Shown here piece after piece: positions 1 to 8,117 of a stretch of 23,211 bases of DNA. The DNA comes from WGOA01 sp964429745. GTDB lineage: Bacteria > Bacteroidota > Bacteroidia > Chitinophagales > BACL12. How positions within the stretch are numbered: position 1 is the stretch's first letter; each line of letters opens with the position of its first letter. The notes beneath the pieces were generated by a model. That model was not told the origin of the DNA and did no database searches. It was given only the letters and a program-made list of their open reading frames with translations. A program made the position numbers and the translations under genes. The stretch lies in contig CAYSDI010000059.1 of NCBI GenBank assembly GCA_964429745.1, forward strand, positions 1-23,211, written 5' to 3'.

Positions 1-82
1 GCGGTACATGCCCTGACAGGTTGTTAGCCCCGGAAACTGCCCGCCATGACCCGTTAAGCCCTTCGCCAGAAACTGCCTGCTT
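1..82. other. Leader before first gene; no gene supported
   Basis: No complete gene is visible here. All three forward frames are short; two of them close within the first 30 bases, so the tail of an upstream gene may end here, but nothing identifies it. The ATG at 83 follows a stretch without a strong Shine-Dalgarno sequence, which is common in Bacteroidota. I see no operator palindrome of the kind found at 6570, 7748, 10666 and 11858. Confidence 0.4.
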
Positions 83-1726
83 ATGCGCTACGGATTTGTC
101 ATCGACAACAGAAAATGCATCGGGTGCCATGCCTGTACAGTGGCTTGCAAGTCGGAGCATGATGTGCCTTTGGGGGTAAACCGCACGTGGGTCAAGCAGG
201 TCGAAAAGGGCACCTTTCCCAATACGCGGCGACTGTTCTCCGTCATGCGCTGCAACCATTGCACAGACGCGCCCTGCGTGACGATTTGCCCCACACAAGC
301 GCTATTTATTCGCGCGGATGGCATCGTGGATTTTGACAACCGGCGTTGCATCGGCTGCAAGAGTTGCATGCAGGCATGCCCCTACGATGCCTTGTACATT
401 GACCCGGAAACGCATACCGCCGCCAAGTGCAATTACTGCGCCCACCGCGTGGACCTGGGCTTGCAGCCCGCCTGCGTGATCGTTTGCCCCGAGCACGCTA
501 TTCTTTCCGGTGATTTGGATGATCCGGGCTCGGAAATTGCGCAAACCGTGGCGCGGGAGCAAGTAACGGTTCGCCGCGCGGACAAAGGCACCCGCCCGAA
601 CCTTTTTTACGTCAACGGCGATGAAGCTTCGCTGAACCCCGGGGCTACCGAGCGCAGCGAAGCCTATTTCTGGAACAGCCAGAGCGCCGGTGTTGGGCAT
701 TTTGCCCGCTACGCGCAAAGCCGGTCGGTCAATTCCGACGTGCTGGATCTGGCTTCGCGCCTGGAGCTGCCACAAGCCGGAGCGCTGCCTGATCCGGTGC
801 AGTCGGCTCCTGCTCGTCAGGTGGAAGTGCTGCTCGGCAAAGCGCGACGAGTGTACGATACCCCGGACAAAGGCCTGCTTTGGGGCCGTGAGGTCTATAC
901 CTATGTCTGGACCAAGGCACTTTCGTCAGGGGTGGTTTTGGCCATGGGCCTTTTGGGTACGGGGTTGGCTGGCCCGGCGCGATTGCCCAATGCTGCTGCC
1001 GAAACGCTGGCCGTCGCTGTGGGCCTGGTGTTTTTGCTGCTCACGGGCCTGCTGCTGGTGGCCGATCTGGACCAGCCGCGCCGCTTCTTGTATGTCCTGT
1101 TTCGCCCGCAGTGGAAATCCTGGTTAGTGCGAGGCGGTTACCTCATCACGGGTTACGGGGCCGCGCTTGCGTTGTGGGGGGCGGGCTTGTGGCTCGATGT
1201 AGCATGGATGCGGCTTGCGGGTGGTTGGCTGGCCTATCCGCTGGCTTTTGGTACGGCGGTGTACACGGCCTTTTTGTTTGCGCAAGCCAAAGGCCGCGAT
1301 TTTTGGCAGAGCCCGGTTTTGGTGCTGCACATGCTGGTGCACGCTGTTATGGCCGGTGCTGCGTTGTTTGCGGCGGCGTCCGTGCTCCATCCCGCCCTGG
1401 GGGGGTGGGGGGAACCGGCAGCACGGCTGTTGGCCTGGTCCATCGGAGCTAACCTGCTGATCACGGCCGCCGAGTTGAGCCTGACCCACGCCAACACGGC
1501 CATCGAAGAAGTGGTACACGCCATCACCCGCGGGTTTTACCGCCGTTGGTTTTGGGGGGGATTGGTGCTCGTTGGCAACTTAATTCCGATGCTGGTTCTC
1601 ACGTTGGCCCCTGCAGCTTTTCCCAGCGCCATTTGGCTGCCGTTGAGTGCCACCTTCGTGCTCGCCGGGCTTTGGATTGGCGAGCGAATTTGGGTCGAAG
1701 CGCCGCAGCGCCTTCCCCTGAGTTAG
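83..1726 (+). CDS. Fused 4Fe-4S ferredoxin / NrfD-type membrane subunit of a molybdoenzyme
   Basis: 547 aa. The N-terminal ~150 residues form a DmsB/PsrB-type electron-transfer subunit with sixteen cysteines in four clusters: C12/C15/C18/C22, C57/C60/C65/C69, C89/C92/C95/C99 and C116/C119/C131/C135. This predicts four [4Fe-4S] centres. A linker (about 150-265) leads into a hydrophobic region (about 275-535) with roughly eight membrane segments, matching NrfD/DmsC quinone-interacting anchors. In most relatives these are two proteins, so this is a B-C fusion. There is no signal peptide, so the clusters should face the cytoplasm. It should pass electrons between the catalytic subunit encoded 45 bp downstream and membrane quinone. 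The fusion and cluster pattern are seen directly; the partner assignment rests on the tandem arrangement; the substrate is not determined by this subunit. Confidence 0.88.
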   Translation: MRYGFVIDNRKCIGCHACTVACKSEHDVPLGVNRTWVKQVEKGTFPNTRRLFSVMRCNHCTDAPCVTICPTQALFIRADGIVDFDNRRCIGCKSCMQACPYDALYIDPETHTAAKCNYCAHRVDLGLQPACVIVCPEHAILSGDLDDPGSEIAQTVAREQVTVRRADKGTRPNLFYVNGDEASLNPGATERSEAYFWNSQSAGVGHFARYAQSRSVNSDVLDLASRLELPQAGALPDPVQSAPARQVEVLLGKARRVYDTPDKGLLWGREVYTYVWTKALSSGVVLAMGLLGTGLAGPARLPNAAAETLAVAVGLVFLLLTGLLLVADLDQPRRFLYVLFRPQWKSWLVRGGYLITGYGAALALWGAGLWLDVAWMRLAGGWLAYPLAFGTAVYTAFLFAQAKGRDFWQSPVLVLHMLVHAVMAGAALFAAASVLHPALGGWGEPAARLLAWSIGANLLITAAELSLTHANTAIEEVVHAITRGFYRRWFWGGLVLVGNLIPMLVLTLAPAAFPSAIWLPLSATFVLAGLWIGERIWVEAPQRLPLS

Positions 1727-1771
1727 GGCAGATCAACGGGGCTCCGGGCAACAAGTAAAAACTAAACACAC

Positions 1772-4651
1772 ATGGCAGCATCAGGAAAACCGGGGTGGAT
1801 GGAGCGCTTTGCCGAAAGCGTAGGCCTGATTCCGGATTTGCGGGCGGAATCGGCTGCGCGAGACGAGCACCTGGATGCCATGAACGAGCCCGGCGATTTG
1901 AGCAATTACCCGCCGCCTGACCGCTGGGACGATTGGGAGGAGTACGAAGCTAAATCCTGGCCTTTGCGTCAGAAGAAGCAGTACCGAATTGTGCCAACAA
2001 CGTGTTTTAACTGCGAGTCTGCCTGCGGTTTGCTGGCCTATGTGGACAAGCAAACAGGAACCGTGCGCAAGTTCGAAGGCAATCCCTGGCACCCGGCCAG
2101 CCGCGGCCGGAATTGCGCCAAGGGGCCTGCCACGATCAACCAGATCAACGATCCGGATCGCATTTTGTACCCGCTCAAGCGCAGTGGTCCGCGCGGCAGC
2201 GGACAGTTTGAGCGTGTTTCCTGGGACGAAGCGCTGAACGACATTGCCGCCCGGATTGGCAAGGCGCTGCGCGAAGACCGCCGCAATGAAGTAGTCTACC
2301 ACGTCGGGCGACCGGGGCACGAAGGCTACATGGACCGCGTCCTGAAAGCCTGGGGGGTAGACGGCCACAATTCCCACACCAACATTTGTTCCGCTGGTGC
2401 CCGCACCGGGTACAACCTCTGGCAAGGCTACGATCGCCCTTCGCCCGACCACGCCAATGCCCGTGTCATTTTACTGATCTCGGCGCATTTGGAAAGCGGG
2501 CATTTCTTTAACCCCCACGCCCAACGCATCATTGAAGGCATGATGGCTGGCGCCAAACTGGTGGTGATGGATCCGCGACTGTCCAACACCGCCTCCATGG
2601 CGGATCATTGGCTGCCCACGTATCCGGGCTCAGAGGCCGCAATTCTGCTGGCTATGGCGCGGATTTTGCTTGTGGAGCAGCGCTACGACCGTCGCTTTCT
2701 GGAGGACTGGGTCAACTGGGCCGCTTACCTGAAGCACCGCTTTCCGGAAGAACCGCCCCGGTTTGAACGGTTCATCGAAGTCTTGTTGCAGGATTATGCG
2801 GAGTACACGCCGGAGTTTGCTGAAAAGGAATCAGGTGTTCCGGCAGAAAAGATTGTAGAAGTAGCCCGCCTCATTGGGCAGGCGGGTTCTCGTTTTGCCA
2901 CACACACCTGGCGCAGTGCCGGTTCCGGCAACCTGGGCGGATGGGCAGTGGCGCGCTGCTTGCATTTCCTCAATGTGCTGACCGGTTCTGTGGGAACGGA
3001 GGGCGGAACATCGCCCAACATATGGAACAAGTTCAAGCCTTCTTTTTTTGACAACCCGCCTGCGGGCAAGTTCTGGAATGAGCTCCATTTCCCCGATGAA
3101 TACCCGTTGGCCCATTTCGAAATGAGTTTCCTGCTCCCGCATTTTTTGCGCGAGGGCCGCGGGCGGTTGGAGGTCTATTTCACTCGGGTTTTTAATCCGG
3201 TTTGGACCTATCCGGACGGGTTTATGTGGATGGACATGTTGCAGGACGAGGAGAAAGTGGGCTGCCACATCGCGCTAACTCCGACCTGGAACGAGACCGC
3301 CTATTTTGCTGATTACGTGTTGCCCATGGGCATGGCTTCCGAACGACACGATATAAATTCTTATGCTACACATTCCGGTACCTGGATTGCCTTTCGGCAG
3401 CCGGTGCTGCGCGAGGCAGCCAGGCGTGCAGGCAAGCCGGTGGCGCTCACCTACGAGGCCAATCCCGGCGAGGTCTGGGAGGAGGACGAGTTTTGGATAG
3501 AGCTGAGTTGGCGCATGGACCCGGACGGGAGCCTGGGCATTCGCAAGCATTTTCTCTCGCCCTATCGCCCAGGTGAGCAGAAAATTACCGTTGACGAATA
3601 TTATCAGTACATCTTTGAACACACCGCAGGTTTGCCCGAAGCCGCCGCTTTGGAGGGGCTCAGCCCATTGGACTACATGCGGCGCTACGGTGCTTTTGAA
3701 GTGGAGAAGTTCGGCTATCAGAAGCACGAAAAGCCCCTCAGCCCCGAGCAACTGCAGGGCACCCAAACGGATCAGGACACTGGCTTAATTTCCAGGAACG
3801 GAGAGCCTGTTGGCGTTATGGTTGGGTCAAAGGCACTCGTTGGCTGGCCAACGCCGTCGCGGCGTCAGGAGTTTTTTTCTGCCACCATGGTCGATTGGAA
3901 ATGGCCGGAATACGCCATCCCGGTGTACATAAAAAGCCATGTGCACCCTGATCGGCTCAACAAGCAAAACAACGAGTATCCGCTGGTTCCGACCTTCCGC
4001 TTGCCCACCCTGATTCACTCGCGTTCGGGCAATGCCAAGTGGCTCGCAGAGATCAGCAACCGCAATCCGGTTTGGATGCATCCCGATGATGCGGCGCACC
4101 TGGGTTTGCAAAACGGCGACCTGCTGCGGGTAGAAACGGATATTGGATACTTTGTGGACAAAGTCTGGGTGACGCAGGGCATGAAGCCCGGCGTAGTGGC
4201 TTGTTCGCACCACATTGGCCGCTGGCGACGACCGCAAGATGGTTTGGGCAACCGCTGGGCGGTCAATACAGTAGCTATTGAAAAGAAGGCTAACGGTTAC
4301 TCCATGCGCACCTTGAAGGGGATCACCCCTTACAAAAGTACGGACCCGGATTCGTCGCGCATTTTTTGGTCGGATGGGGGCGTTCACCAGAACATAACCT
4401 TTCCTGTGCATCCCGATCCCATCAGCGGCATGCATTGCTGGCACCAACGCGTTCGTTTAAACCGGGCGCTGCCGGAAGATCGCTACGGCGATGTTTTTGT
4501 AGACACCGAAAAATCCATGGACGTTTATCGGGAGTGGCTCAAATTGACCAGGCCTGCACCCGGTCCGAATGGACTGCGCCGGCCGCTCTGGCTGCCAAGG
4601 CCCCTTCGCCCGGTAGATGCTGCTTACTACTACAACCTGCCGCCGAGCTAA
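1772..4651 (+). CDS. Molybdopterin oxidoreductase catalytic subunit, possibly SoeA-like
   Basis: 959 aa, DMSO-reductase family (bis-MGD). The N-terminal cluster motif C78-x2-C81-x3-C85-x29-C115, followed by Lys117, binds the FS0 [4Fe-4S] centre. Cys206, in the run NICSAGAR, is the likely molybdenum ligand, as in the Cys-ligated polysulfide/thiosulfate reductase and periplasmic nitrate reductase groups. The C-terminal third (about 720-900) looks like the molydopterin dinucleotide-binding domain. The N-terminus has no twin-arginine signal, which argues against an exported Psr/Phs/Ttr reductase and for a cytoplasmic enzyme such as the sulfite dehydrogenase SoeABC. The gene follows the fused FeS/NrfD gene after 45 bp, so the two probably form one complex. 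The downstream SulP transporter fits sulfur metabolism but does not prove it. Alternatives are a cytoplasmic polysulfide or other oxyanion enzyme. The family is certain; the substrate is inferred. Confidence 0.88.
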   Translation: MAASGKPGWMERFAESVGLIPDLRAESAARDEHLDAMNEPGDLSNYPPPDRWDDWEEYEAKSWPLRQKKQYRIVPTTCFNCESACGLLAYVDKQTGTVRKFEGNPWHPASRGRNCAKGPATINQINDPDRILYPLKRSGPRGSGQFERVSWDEALNDIAARIGKALREDRRNEVVYHVGRPGHEGYMDRVLKAWGVDGHNSHTNICSAGARTGYNLWQGYDRPSPDHANARVILLISAHLESGHFFNPHAQRIIEGMMAGAKLVVMDPRLSNTASMADHWLPTYPGSEAAILLAMARILLVEQRYDRRFLEDWVNWAAYLKHRFPEEPPRFERFIEVLLQDYAEYTPEFAEKESGVPAEKIVEVARLIGQAGSRFATHTWRSAGSGNLGGWAVARCLHFLNVLTGSVGTEGGTSPNIWNKFKPSFFDNPPAGKFWNELHFPDEYPLAHFEMSFLLPHFLREGRGRLEVYFTRVFNPVWTYPDGFMWMDMLQDEEKVGCHIALTPTWNETAYFADYVLPMGMASERHDINSYATHSGTWIAFRQPVLREAARRAGKPVALTYEANPGEVWEEDEFWIELSWRMDPDGSLGIRKHFLSPYRPGEQKITVDEYYQYIFEHTAGLPEAAALEGLSPLDYMRRYGAFEVEKFGYQKHEKPLSPEQLQGTQTDQDTGLISRNGEPVGVMVGSKALVGWPTPSRRQEFFSATMVDWKWPEYAIPVYIKSHVHPDRLNKQNNEYPLVPTFRLPTLIHSRSGNAKWLAEISNRNPVWMHPDDAAHLGLQNGDLLRVETDIGYFVDKVWVTQGMKPGVVACSHHIGRWRRPQDGLGNRWAVNTVAIEKKANGYSMRTLKGITPYKSTDPDSSRIFWSDGGVHQNITFPVHPDPISGMHCWHQRVRLNRALPEDRYGDVFVDTEKSMDVYREWLKLTRPAPGPNGLRRPLWLPRPLRPVDAAYYYNLPPS

Positions 4652-4766
4652 GGACCGGCATGCTCAGAGTACCTTAAACTTGGTTTGGGAACTTTTGTCA
4701 CGCTCCGTAGCGGGCTGTCTCCGTTACTTTGTGCCTACAAAGGCCACAAAGGCCCTTGCGAAAGCT

Positions 4767-6539
4767 ATGCTGGAACGTTGGATGCCCGGGCTGCGCTGGA
4801 TGCGCGATTATCGGCGGGAATGGCTTCGGGGCGATCTTTTTGCCGGCTTAACGGTAGGCGTGATGCTGATTCCCCAGGGAATGGCTTATGCCATGATCGC
4901 GGGTCTGCCCCCGATTTTCGGGCTTTACTCGTCTACCGTGCCCTTGCTGGTGTATGCCCTGTTTGGGACATCCCGCCATTTGGCCGTGGGTCCTGTGGCA
5001 CTGATCAGCTTGCTGGTCAACACCGGGGTCGGGGCGCTGGCAGGTGGAGACCCGGCGGTTTTTTTGGCAATGGCCATTCTGCTTGCCATGATGGTGGGGG
5101 TTTTACAAATGAGCATGGGTCTTCTGCGCCTGGGTTTCCTGGTTAATTTTCTTTCGCACCCGGTCATCAGCGGCTTCACCACGGGGGCGGCCCTGATCAT
5201 CGGATTCAGCCAATTCAAGCACCTGGCTGGAATTCCTTTGCCATCCACGCAACAGCTCCATGTTTTGTTGGGGGCGTTGTTTAGTCAAGTTCAGCAGATT
5301 CAAGGGGTCACGCTCGCGTTGGGGGTGGGGGCCATCGCGTTTATTCTGGCCGGCAGGCGGATTGATCCTCGTTTGCCTGGTCCTCTGCTGGCCGTGGTGG
5401 CAGGCATTGCTGCGGTGCATTTCTTTTCGCTTAACGACCGAGGCGTGAACATCATCGGCCAGATTCCATCCGGACTTCCCCGGCCCGGTATTCCTTTCTT
5501 TTCTGAATCGCTCCACAACTTGCCTGGAGGCATCTGGGGTGTCGTCCAGCACCTCGCTCCGATTGCGCTGACCATTTCGTTGATATCGTTCATGGAGTCT
5601 TACGCGGTAGCCCGGGCTGTCCAGCGCAAGCACCGCAATTACGAAGTGGATGCCAACAAGGAACTGATTGCGCTCGGCGCGGCAAACATAGCCGGCTCCT
5701 TTTTTCAAGCCCACCCCACTACCGGCGGTTTTTCCCGCACGGCCGTCAACGAGCAAGCCGGCGCTCAGTCCGGACTAGCGGCGATTATTAGTGCAGCGCT
5801 GATTGCGCTGACCCTGCTGTTTTTAACCCCGCTGTTTTACAACCTGCCGCAGGCTGTGCTGGCTGCTATCATTCTTGTTGCCGTTTACGGCCTGATCGAT
5901 TTGAAAGAAGTTCGCTACCTCTACCACAACGACCGCCGCGACCTGGTCTTGTTGGCCGCCACCTTTCTGGTAACGGTCACGCTGGGCGTAGAAGCGGGGA
6001 TTCTGGCCGGTGTTGCGCTGTCTATCGCCGACTTAGTTTATCGGTCATCGCGCCCGCACTACGCCGTGCTCGGAGCGTACGGGGGAAAGGGCATTTACCG
6101 CAACGTTCAACGGTTTCCCGAGGCCATCGAGCCTCCGAACACGCTCATCCTCCGCCCTGACGGCCAGTGGTTCTTTGCCAATGCATCCTTTTGGCAGCAG
6201 GCTATCCGCGAAAATGTGGCTGCGCGACCCGGAACCCGTGTTGTTGTGCTGGATGCCGCTACAATTTCCGCCATCGATTCCACCGGATTGCACTCCTTGC
6301 AAGACGTATGGGAAGAATTGCAACGTGATGGGATTGCCTTGCGCTTATCAGGTTTGATCGGACCAGTGCGCGACAAACTGGAACATTCGGGCTTTTTTGA
6401 CAAACTGGGCCGTGACCATGTTTTCATGACCCTGCAAGAGGCCGTCGCAGGCCGTCATTTGAGTGAGGCAGCCGGCTCTGGCGCCGTGCGAACAGCTTCC
6501 CGCAGCGGACACAGCGGATTGGTTTCGCCCCGCTCCTAA
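4767..6539 (+). CDS. SulP family anion (sulfate-type) transporter with STAS domain
   Basis: 590 aa from the ATG at 4767. The frame is open upstream to 4617, but an upstream start would overlap the molybdoenzyme gene and add 50 unlike residues before the family-typical beginning (WLRGDLFAGLTVG), so I chose 4767. The membrane domain (about 20-440) carries the SulP hallmarks: a PQGMAYA segment in the first helix, FLSHPVISGF, and a PTTGGFSRTAVN-like stretch. A STAS domain follows (about 455-565) with the conserved DSTG loop. Relatives move sulfate, bicarbonate or other anions across the inner membrane; the substrate cannot be read from sequence. The gap of 115 bp to the molybdoenzyme gene suggests either the same transcript or its own promoter. 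If the enzyme oxidises sulfite, this protein could handle the sulfate, which is inference from adjacency. Confidence 0.9.
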   Translation: MLERWMPGLRWMRDYRREWLRGDLFAGLTVGVMLIPQGMAYAMIAGLPPIFGLYSSTVPLLVYALFGTSRHLAVGPVALISLLVNTGVGALAGGDPAVFLAMAILLAMMVGVLQMSMGLLRLGFLVNFLSHPVISGFTTGAALIIGFSQFKHLAGIPLPSTQQLHVLLGALFSQVQQIQGVTLALGVGAIAFILAGRRIDPRLPGPLLAVVAGIAAVHFFSLNDRGVNIIGQIPSGLPRPGIPFFSESLHNLPGGIWGVVQHLAPIALTISLISFMESYAVARAVQRKHRNYEVDANKELIALGAANIAGSFFQAHPTTGGFSRTAVNEQAGAQSGLAAIISAALIALTLLFLTPLFYNLPQAVLAAIILVAVYGLIDLKEVRYLYHNDRRDLVLLAATFLVTVTLGVEAGILAGVALSIADLVYRSSRPHYAVLGAYGGKGIYRNVQRFPEAIEPPNTLILRPDGQWFFANASFWQQAIRENVAARPGTRVVVLDAATISAIDSTGLHSLQDVWEELQRDGIALRLSGLIGPVRDKLEHSGFFDKLGRDHVFMTLQEAVAGRHLSEAAGSGAVRTASRSGHSGLVSPRS

Positions 6540-6569
6540 GCATAAGGATATTCAGGATCAAGGTCTTTC

Positions 6570-6613
6570 GTGACCCAGGTCACTAACCCCTTAGCCTGTT
6601 GGGTCCATATTTG
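6570..6613 (+). promoter_or_regulatory. CRP/FNR-type operator plus -7 element, site 1 (UspA gene at 6813)
   Basis: The palindrome GTGACCCAGGTCAC (6570-6583) has perfect 6-bp arms and the core TGA-N6-TCA. A CATATTTG element (6606-6613) resembles the Bacteroidota -7 consensus TAnnTTTG; its last base is 36.5 bp from the palindrome centre, the same spacing as at three other sites here. It lies 30 bp after the SulP stop codon and about 200 bp before the UspA start, leaving a long leader. Binding by the receiver-CRP protein is inferred. Confidence 0.6.
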
Positions 6614-6812
6614 TTCCATATTGATTGGTGCGTTTACCGCGAGCGGTCCGTTTGCTATTTGGTCAATCGGGCCGCCCGGTTTTTTGGGAGTTCCCTCTTT
6701 ATTTGCCTGCGATGCAGTAAAGGACCACTGATGAGGCTCAGAAGACCGGTTGACCGCAGACATGAGCACATTGGCAGCTATACAGCCATTTTTGGCACCA
6801 AAGGATCTTGCC

Positions 6813-7700
6813 ATGACCACTTTCAAGCGCATACTGATTGCCCTGGACTTTAGCGACGCAGATGAAAATCTGATCCGCTACACAGAGTTCCTGTCTAAAA
6901 TTTACCGACCCGAAGACTTATATTTTATCCATTGTGCACCAACCTTGGTTCAACAGTTGGATTTTTCCCCGCGTTTTAAGGAAGAGAATCCTTTCAACAA
7001 ACCTCTGGATGAGGAACTGGCCAGCAACATCCGGCACCGGGTTCACCGATATTTCAGCGACCCAGGACCGTCCAATGTGCACGCCGAGGTCATTGAAGGC
7101 AGGCCCGAACAACAAATCCGGCACTGGGCAGAAGTCAAATCCGTCGATTTGGTGGTCTTGGGTCGGCACATCGATGGCAAGGAGAACGCCGTCGAAGTCA
7201 AACGGCTCATGCGACAACTGCCCTGCAATGTCTTGATTGTGCCCCAATCAACAGAGCCCTCCGTTCAAAACATTACGGTTCCTGTTGATTTTTCGTCAGA
7301 AAGCGCAGCCGCAATCTTCCAAGCCAGGCGAATTGCTGAACGATTGGATGATGTGGCCATTACCGTTTTGCATGTTTTTGACATTCCTCCCGGGCATTTT
7401 CAGTTGTCGCGCTCCGCAGATCAGTTTGAGCGGATCATGGGTGCCAATGCCCGTGATGCGCTAGAGCGTTTCCTACAAAAGTGCGGTGCCACAGATTTGC
7501 TCCCCAAGGCCGTACTGTTGCCCGCAGAAGCTGCCAATCCTTCCCGCGAAATACACCACTACCTGAACGACCACCCGGCCGATCTGGTCATCATGGGCGC
7601 AAAGGGACATTCAGCGGTGGAACGTTTTCTGGTGGGAAGTGTCACCGAAGGACTGGTAGACCGGCATGAACGGCAAGCATTGTTGGTGGTTAAGCCTTAA
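6813..7700 (+). CDS. Universal stress protein, tandem UspA domains
   Basis: 295 aa from ATG 6813, which follows AAAGGA and begins just before the first UspA strand (FKRILIALDF). Starts at 6750 (TTG) or 6762 would only add an unrelated tail. Domain 1 (about 3-140) has lost the ATP loop. Domain 2 (about 145-295) keeps the nucleotide motif G-x2-G-x9-G-S (GAKG...GS, near 262-276), so one of the two halves probably binds ATP. UspA proteins are cytoplasmic and help cells survive starvation, oxygen limitation and other stress; the exact mechanism is not known. A predicted CRP/FNR-type operator-promoter lies about 200 bp upstream. Three further Usp genes follow after the divergent kinase/regulator pair. 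This one shares the degenerate-then-canonical domain order with the Usp part of the gene ending at 12852. Confidence 0.9.
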   Translation: MTTFKRILIALDFSDADENLIRYTEFLSKIYRPEDLYFIHCAPTLVQQLDFSPRFKEENPFNKPLDEELASNIRHRVHRYFSDPGPSNVHAEVIEGRPEQQIRHWAEVKSVDLVVLGRHIDGKENAVEVKRLMRQLPCNVLIVPQSTEPSVQNITVPVDFSSESAAAIFQARRIAERLDDVAITVLHVFDIPPGHFQLSRSADQFERIMGANARDALERFLQKCGATDLLPKAVLLPAEAANPSREIHHYLNDHPADLVIMGAKGHSAVERFLVGSVTEGLVDRHERQALLVVKP

Positions 7701-7747
7701 AAAGCAGGCCATTATCACCCCTTGACCCATCCAAATCATGGGGCGTC

Positions 7748-7791
7748 ATGATCCTGGTCATCGGTCAGTGGTTTTACCGACCCTATTTTTA
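7748..7791 (+). promoter_or_regulatory. CRP/FNR-type operator plus -7 element, site 2 (DUF2892 gene)
   Basis: ATGATCCTGGTCAT (7748-7761) has the core TGA-N6-TCA and one mismatch in its fifth arm pair. TATTTTTA (7784-7791) matches TAnnTTTG except for the last base and ends exactly 36.5 bp from the palindrome centre. The start codon of the small membrane protein lies 25 bp further on. Its placement matches sites 1, 3 and 4. Confidence 0.6.
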
Positions 7792-7815
7792 TTTATAACA
7801 AAACACCAGTCCATC

Positions 7816-8058
7816 ATGAGCACGATAAATCAAGAACAGCGCCACTTTTTTGACTATAACATGGGTTTTTCCGACATCATCATCCGGTATGCGATAATGA
7901 TGATATTTGGAGTGATTGGCGGCTTGACGCACCAGTTGTGGCTGATGTTAATGGTTGTCCCGATCTTTATTTTTGCCGTCACAGGCTGGTCTCCCATCCA
8001 CGCCATCCTAGGAAGGAACACGTCTGAACAGAAACACCAGGACCAAGAAAATTTCTGA
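7816..8058 (+). CDS. Small DUF2892 (YgaP-TM-like) membrane protein
   Basis: 80 aa from ATG 7816. The frame is open further upstream, but that would translate through the operator and promoter, so the internal ATG is preferred. Residues about 22-40 and 43-62 form two closely spaced membrane helices ending in GWSPIHAILG. This resembles the GWCPLYSLLG ending of DUF2892 proteins, the membrane part of the rhodanese YgaP, but with Ser in place of the usual Cys. The tail is hydrophilic and rich in Gln, His and Glu. Its function is unknown. It has its own predicted CRP/FNR-type promoter and sits between a UspA gene and the regulator gene, which suggests co-regulation with the stress proteins. The family call rests on helix layout and the GW-SP motif, so it is moderately certain. 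Confidence 0.72.
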   Translation: MSTINQEQRHFFDYNMGFSDIIIRYAIMMIFGVIGGLTHQLWLMLMVVPIFIFAVTGWSPIHAILGRNTSEQKHQDQENF

Positions 8059-8074
8059 AACATGGTTTACGGGG

Positions 8075-8093
8075 GCTTTCCTACTGGGAAAGC
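8075..8093. terminator. Hairpin between convergent genes
   Basis: GCTTTCC and GGAAAGC form a perfect 7-bp stem around the loop TACTG, between the stop of the DUF2892 gene (8058) and the end of the convergent regulator gene (8118). No clear T-run follows on either strand, so a role as a bidirectional terminator is only suggested by position. Confidence 0.35.
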
Positions 8094-8117
8094 AAGGAGG
8101 GCCTCGAGCTTGTTGCC

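Noticed and set aside
1124..1527. Open - strand frames within the NrfD-type region
   Set aside because: They are opposite strong membrane-helix coding sequence in a GC-rich gene and have no recognisable domain or spacing as a gene.
1399..1560. G-rich homopolymer runs in the FeS/NrfD gene as possible frameshift sites
   Set aside because: The reading frame and membrane helices stay intact on both sides of each run, so there is no sign of a break.
4737..4754. Perfect 9-bp tandem repeat ACAAAGGCC x2 before the SulP start
   Set aside because: Only two short copies with no further units or symmetry linked to a promoter; likely incidental.
4617..4766. Longer SulP start at 4617
   Set aside because: It would overlap the molybdoenzyme gene by 35 bp and adds 50 residues unlike SulP N-termini; ATG 4767 gives a normal family start.
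6599..6853. 84-codon + strand frame in the leader before the first Usp gene
   Set aside because: It overlaps the Usp start in another frame, begins with a rare start, and its product has no recognisable features.
7738..7815. Longer start for the DUF2892-type protein
   Set aside because: It would translate the operator and -7 element; the added residues show no membrane or signal character.
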